The position numbers were made by a program, and so were the translations under genes. Positions 4,002 through 6,881 of a stretch of 6,881 nucleotides of DNA are shown in pieces (positions within the stretch are counted from its first letter, which is position 1; every line of letters begins with the position of its first letter). The notes beneath the pieces are model-generated. The model was not told the origin of the DNA and did not search any database. It saw only the letters and a list, made by a program, of their open reading frames with translations. The stretch is from the NCBI GenBank assembly GCA_002684695.1, contig NYVQ01000053.1, forward strand, positions 7,496-14,376, given 5' to 3'. The DNA comes from SAR116 cluster bacterium. GTDB lineage: Bacteria; Pseudomonadota; Alphaproteobacteria; Puniceispirillales; GCA-002684695.

Positions 4002-6224
4002 ATGTCTGGAAATGATGTCTTTAGTGCCTTGGGTATCGGTAGTGGTATGAACACTACTGAGTTAATTCAAAATTTATTAACAGCCGAGCGAGCACCAAAA
4101 GAAAAGAAAATTAATGACAATATTGAAAAAAATGAAGTATCTATATCAGCAATAGCAGAATTAAAAAATTCTATTTCAGCGTCCTCAAAGACCATAGATG
4201 CAATGGAGGGGACTAATGTTTTTAATGGCTCTAGTTCAAGTACATCAGTTACATTAACTGTTACAGACCCAGCATCAGTCAAGGAAATGTCGAGCTCAAT
4301 AAATGTCTTACAATTAGCAACTTCTCAGACACTTGTTTTCGATGGTTTTTCATCTGAAACAGCTCTGGTAGGTGATGGAGACCTTCTATTTCAAAGAGGG
4401 ACTTGGAATAATGGAGTTTTTACAGCTGATACAGCATACGCAGAGAGACAAGTGACCATTTCTTCTTCTGCTTATAGTTTAACTGATATTGAGAACAAAA
4501 TTAATAATGCCCACTTAGGCATTACCGCTAAAGTAGTTATGAAAGATAAATCTGATTTTGCGCTCGTATTAAGGTCTGATACTGGACTAGCTAATTCATT
4601 TAAAATTTCTGCAACAGAAGGTTCAAATGCTGGACTTAACACCCTTCAGCATAAAACACATATGGCAAATACATCAAGTATTTCTAGTACAGAGGGAGCA
4701 GCAATTACAGCAACAGCTGCACACGGCTTTAAGGTTGGTGATACTGTTAAGTATATTGCGGGTGGAACAGCTTTAAATGGACTCACTTCACTAAGTAGTT
4801 ACAAAATAGCGTCAATTCCTAGCACTTCATCGTTTACATTGAATGATAGCAATGGAAATGCTATTACCTATGGTGGAAGTAATGGGAGTGCAACAGATGT
4901 ATTTGTTCGAACAAATACAGAAACAGCTTCAGCTCAAAATGCTTCCTTTACAGTTGATGGTGTATCAATATCTAGATCAAAAAATGAAGTCACTGATGTA
5001 ATAGATGGCGCTAAACTAAACCTATTAAATACCACTACTTCTGCAGCAGTTGTATCTGTTTCAACTTCAAAAGATAAAGTTCTAGAAGCACTTGAAAGTT
5101 TAGTTGATGAAGTAAATGGTTTAGCTTCACAATTGTCTGCTTTGACAGAAAGAGGTCTAAATGGTGGGGAAAAAGGTGCATTAGCGAGTGAAACAGCTGT
5201 TAGGTCAATTTCTGATAGACTAAAAAAATTAACTACTGAACCAATTTATGGTTACTCAGAAGATCCAATCTATTTAGCTAATTTAGGTGTTTCAACTACC
5301 AAAAGTGGAGGTTTAAAAATTAATGAGAGAATGTTTGATGCGGCATTTAAAGAAGATCCCCAAGCATTAACAGCATTATTTTCTGATAGACTTCATAGTT
5401 CATCATCTTTAATCTCTCCATTCCTTACTGGCTCAGGATATAAGCCTGGTTATTATTTCTTAGATATTGGAACTCAAGCAACCCTTACAGGTTCGTCACC
5501 GTCAACAAATATAACATCATCTAATTATTCACCATCATCAGGCAGTCAAAGTTTTACTATGACACTAAATGGCATAGAGTCTGGGACAATAAATATAACT
5601 GGTGGTCCGTATTCAACAACATCTGCTCTAGCTACAGCTCTTCAAAGTGCTATAAATTCAGATAATAAACTTGCAGCTAAGGGTGAGAGCGTTACTGTAT
5701 CATACCAAAGTAATGCATATAAAATTACATCAAATAAATACGGCTCTAAAAGCAGTGTTGTCATAAACTCAATTGATAATGGCTTGCAAAATTATCTAGG
5801 AATCCAAGGTGGTACTCATGTTGCTGGTACTGGCGGTGAAGTTGGTGCCACACTATCTGGATCCTCATTAGAGCAAACTTCTACAGGTTTCAGAACTTTA
5901 TCAGGTGACGCTTTTGGTTTAAGTATGGGCGTTATTTCCCCTGGAAGTGATGCCTACATTTCAATAGGTAATAGTTACGTTTCAACCATTAGAAATTATT
6001 TAGATAGTTTGTTATCATCGTCAGGTATTCTTACTACAAGGACCAATTCACTCAATAAGGAATTAACAGATTATAATACTGAATTGGAAGAATTAGATGT
6101 ATCAATTGAAAAATCGAGAGAAAGATACAAAAAACAATACGGTGCAATGGAGTCAATTGTTAACAGTTTCAAATCTACGGGTGAATTTTTAGATAGCTAT
6201 ATGGAAGCACAAAATAAAGATTAA
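4002..6224 (+). CDS. fliD: flagellar filament cap protein FliD (hook-associated protein 2)
   Basis: FliD forms the cap at the filament tip and guides polymerisation of exported flagellin; it is secreted through the flagellar channel without a cleaved signal. The N-terminus ALGIGSGMNTTELIQNLLTAERAP (9-32) is the FliD family signature, followed by a helical region to about 70. Residues 95-215 match the FliD core, with an insertion-type Flagellin_IN motif around 150-205. FTVDGVSISRSKNEVTDVIDGAKLNLL (316-342) is the conserved central motif. The C-terminus has a coiled coil (about 665-710) and the typical ERYKKQYGAMESIVNSFKSTGEFL (707-730). At 740 residues it is much longer than the enteric protein of about 470. 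The extra length lies mainly in a beta-rich insert at about 226-305 and a segment at about 485-660 with a second Flagellin_IN-like stretch. The start is weakly supported by GAG at 3993-3995 and strongly by the conserved N-terminus. Confidence 0.95.
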   Translation: MSGNDVFSALGIGSGMNTTELIQNLLTAERAPKEKKINDNIEKNEVSISAIAELKNSISASSKTIDAMEGTNVFNGSSSSTSVTLTVTDPASVKEMSSSINVLQLATSQTLVFDGFSSETALVGDGDLLFQRGTWNNGVFTADTAYAERQVTISSSAYSLTDIENKINNAHLGITAKVVMKDKSDFALVLRSDTGLANSFKISATEGSNAGLNTLQHKTHMANTSSISSTEGAAITATAAHGFKVGDTVKYIAGGTALNGLTSLSSYKIASIPSTSSFTLNDSNGNAITYGGSNGSATDVFVRTNTETASAQNASFTVDGVSISRSKNEVTDVIDGAKLNLLNTTTSAAVVSVSTSKDKVLEALESLVDEVNGLASQLSALTERGLNGGEKGALASETAVRSISDRLKKLTTEPIYGYSEDPIYLANLGVSTTKSGGLKINERMFDAAFKEDPQALTALFSDRLHSSSSLISPFLTGSGYKPGYYFLDIGTQATLTGSSPSTNITSSNYSPSSGSQSFTMTLNGIESGTINITGGPYSTTSALATALQSAINSDNKLAAKGESVTVSYQSNAYKITSNKYGSKSSVVINSIDNGLQNYLGIQGGTHVAGTGGEVGATLSGSSLEQTSTGFRTLSGDAFGLSMGVISPGSDAYISIGNSYVSTIRNYLDSLLSSSGILTTRTNSLNKELTDYNTELEELDVSIEKSRERYKKQYGAMESIVNSFKSTGEFLDSYMEAQNKD

Positions 6225-6226
6225 TA

Positions 6227-6881
6227 ATGCTTTTAACAGAAAACTTAAAAACTGATGTTCTAAAAAATTTTCACTCAAATGATTATGACAAAGTTGAAAA
6301 AAAAGCACAATTCCTTGTAAAAAAGGGTTTTTCAGACCCATGGCTTTGTAATATTTTAGCGGTAATATTTGCTAAACAAAAAAAGTTTAGACTTGCCTCA
6401 GAATATTTTAACATTCTTGTTGATCTTTACCCTGAAGATTCAGAAAATTATTTCAATTTAGGAAATTTGTATAGAGATAGCGAAGATAACGATAATGCGA
6501 TTAAGTATTATAAACTATCCCTGGGCAAAAATTCTAAAAGCTATGAAACTTTAATGGAGTTATCAAAGGTTTTTTTAAAAGAAAAAAAAATTGACAAAGC
6601 GATTTTTTACGCTGAAAAAGCCCAAAAAATAAAGGGTTATTTGTGTGACGCAGATAACATAATTGCTCAGTCACTTTTTCTAAAGGGAAAATTCGAAAAC
6701 TCTCTTAAGATTTATCAAGGTATTTTGAAATCTTGTAGTAATAGTGACAAGGAAAAAATAAATATTAATATATCTTCAAACTTAATTGAATTAGGTAAAC
6801 TTACTGAAGCAAAAAAATTACTTTCTAATTTAAAAACCAAACAAGCAAAATATAATTTATCTCTTATTAACCTGAAGAATG
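6227..6881 (+). CDS. TPR-repeat protein, 5' part (218 codons, runs off the window)
   Basis: The ATG at 6227 follows the fliD stop after two bases (TAATAATG), so translation is probably coupled and the gene cotranscribed from the fliD sigma-54 promoter. There is no clear ribosome binding site of its own. The 218 visible residues are helical TPR-like repeats at roughly 36-69, 70-103, 104-137, 143-170 and 183-200, for example ENYFNLGNLYRDSEDNDNAIKYY (73-95) and KIDKAIFYAEKAQKI (121-135). No signal peptide or membrane segment is present. The C-terminal part is missing and might carry a glycosyltransferase, methyltransferase or sulfotransferase domain, as often seen in TPR proteins of flagellar glycosylation loci. 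That is a guess. Its repeats resemble in general style those of the TPR-methyltransferase at 549-3092, but are not obviously a recent duplicate. Confidence 0.85.
   Translation, partial: MLLTENLKTDVLKNFHSNDYDKVEKKAQFLVKKGFSDPWLCNILAVIFAKQKKFRLASEYFNILVDLYPEDSENYFNLGNLYRDSEDNDNAIKYYKLSLGKNSKSYETLMELSKVFLKEKKIDKAIFYAEKAQKIKGYLCDADNIIAQSLFLKGKFENSLKIYQGILKSCSNSDKEKININISSNLIELGKLTEAKKLLSNLKTKQAKYNLSLINLKN

Noticed and set aside
4067..4282. Minus-strand open frame opposite the start of fliD
   Set aside because: It is an antisense shadow of the conserved fliD N-terminal region with no motif or ribosome binding site.

Overview
The window is an AT-rich stretch of bacterial DNA around the flagellar filament-cap gene fliD. 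Four sites match the sigma-54 (RpoN) promoter pattern GG-N10-GC. Flagellar genes under sigma-54 are typical of Gammaproteobacteria (Vibrio, Pseudomonas, Shewanella) and Campylobacterota. I therefore read this as a low-GC, polarly flagellated proteobacterium, possibly marine, but the sequence does not let me place it more precisely.

Layout. Positions 1-177 hold the 3' end of an unidentified plus-strand gene. Positions 178-548 contain no protein gene but are highly structured. Read leftward, they hold a 20-base element (401-382), a strong hairpin that probably ends the upstream methyltransferase transcript (383-354), and a sigma-54 promoter (299-284). These are followed by a candidate 86-nt small RNA (273-188) with a 5' hairpin and a terminator ending in six U. 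The 20-base element is exactly complementary to the loop region of the small RNA. Positions 404-548 are extremely AT-rich spacer.

The minus strand then carries a large TPR-methyltransferase fusion (549-3092) and a small class I SAM methyltransferase (3203-3838). Each has a plausible sigma-54 promoter 23-32 bases upstream of its start. On the plus strand, fliD (4002-6224) has an excellent sigma-54 promoter and a 37-base leader. It is followed after two bases by a TPR protein (from 6227) that runs off the right edge. fliS, a common neighbour of fliD, is not at this position.

How the parts fit: fliD caps the growing filament. Methyltransferases and TPR proteins beside filament genes commonly modify flagellin or its glycans. 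Shared sigma-54 control would tie their expression to flagellar assembly. The most novel element is the putative sigma-54-dependent small RNA and its perfectly complementary partner in the predicted 3' UTR of the TPR-methyltransferase mRNA. This rests on sequence signals only and has not been shown to be transcribed.
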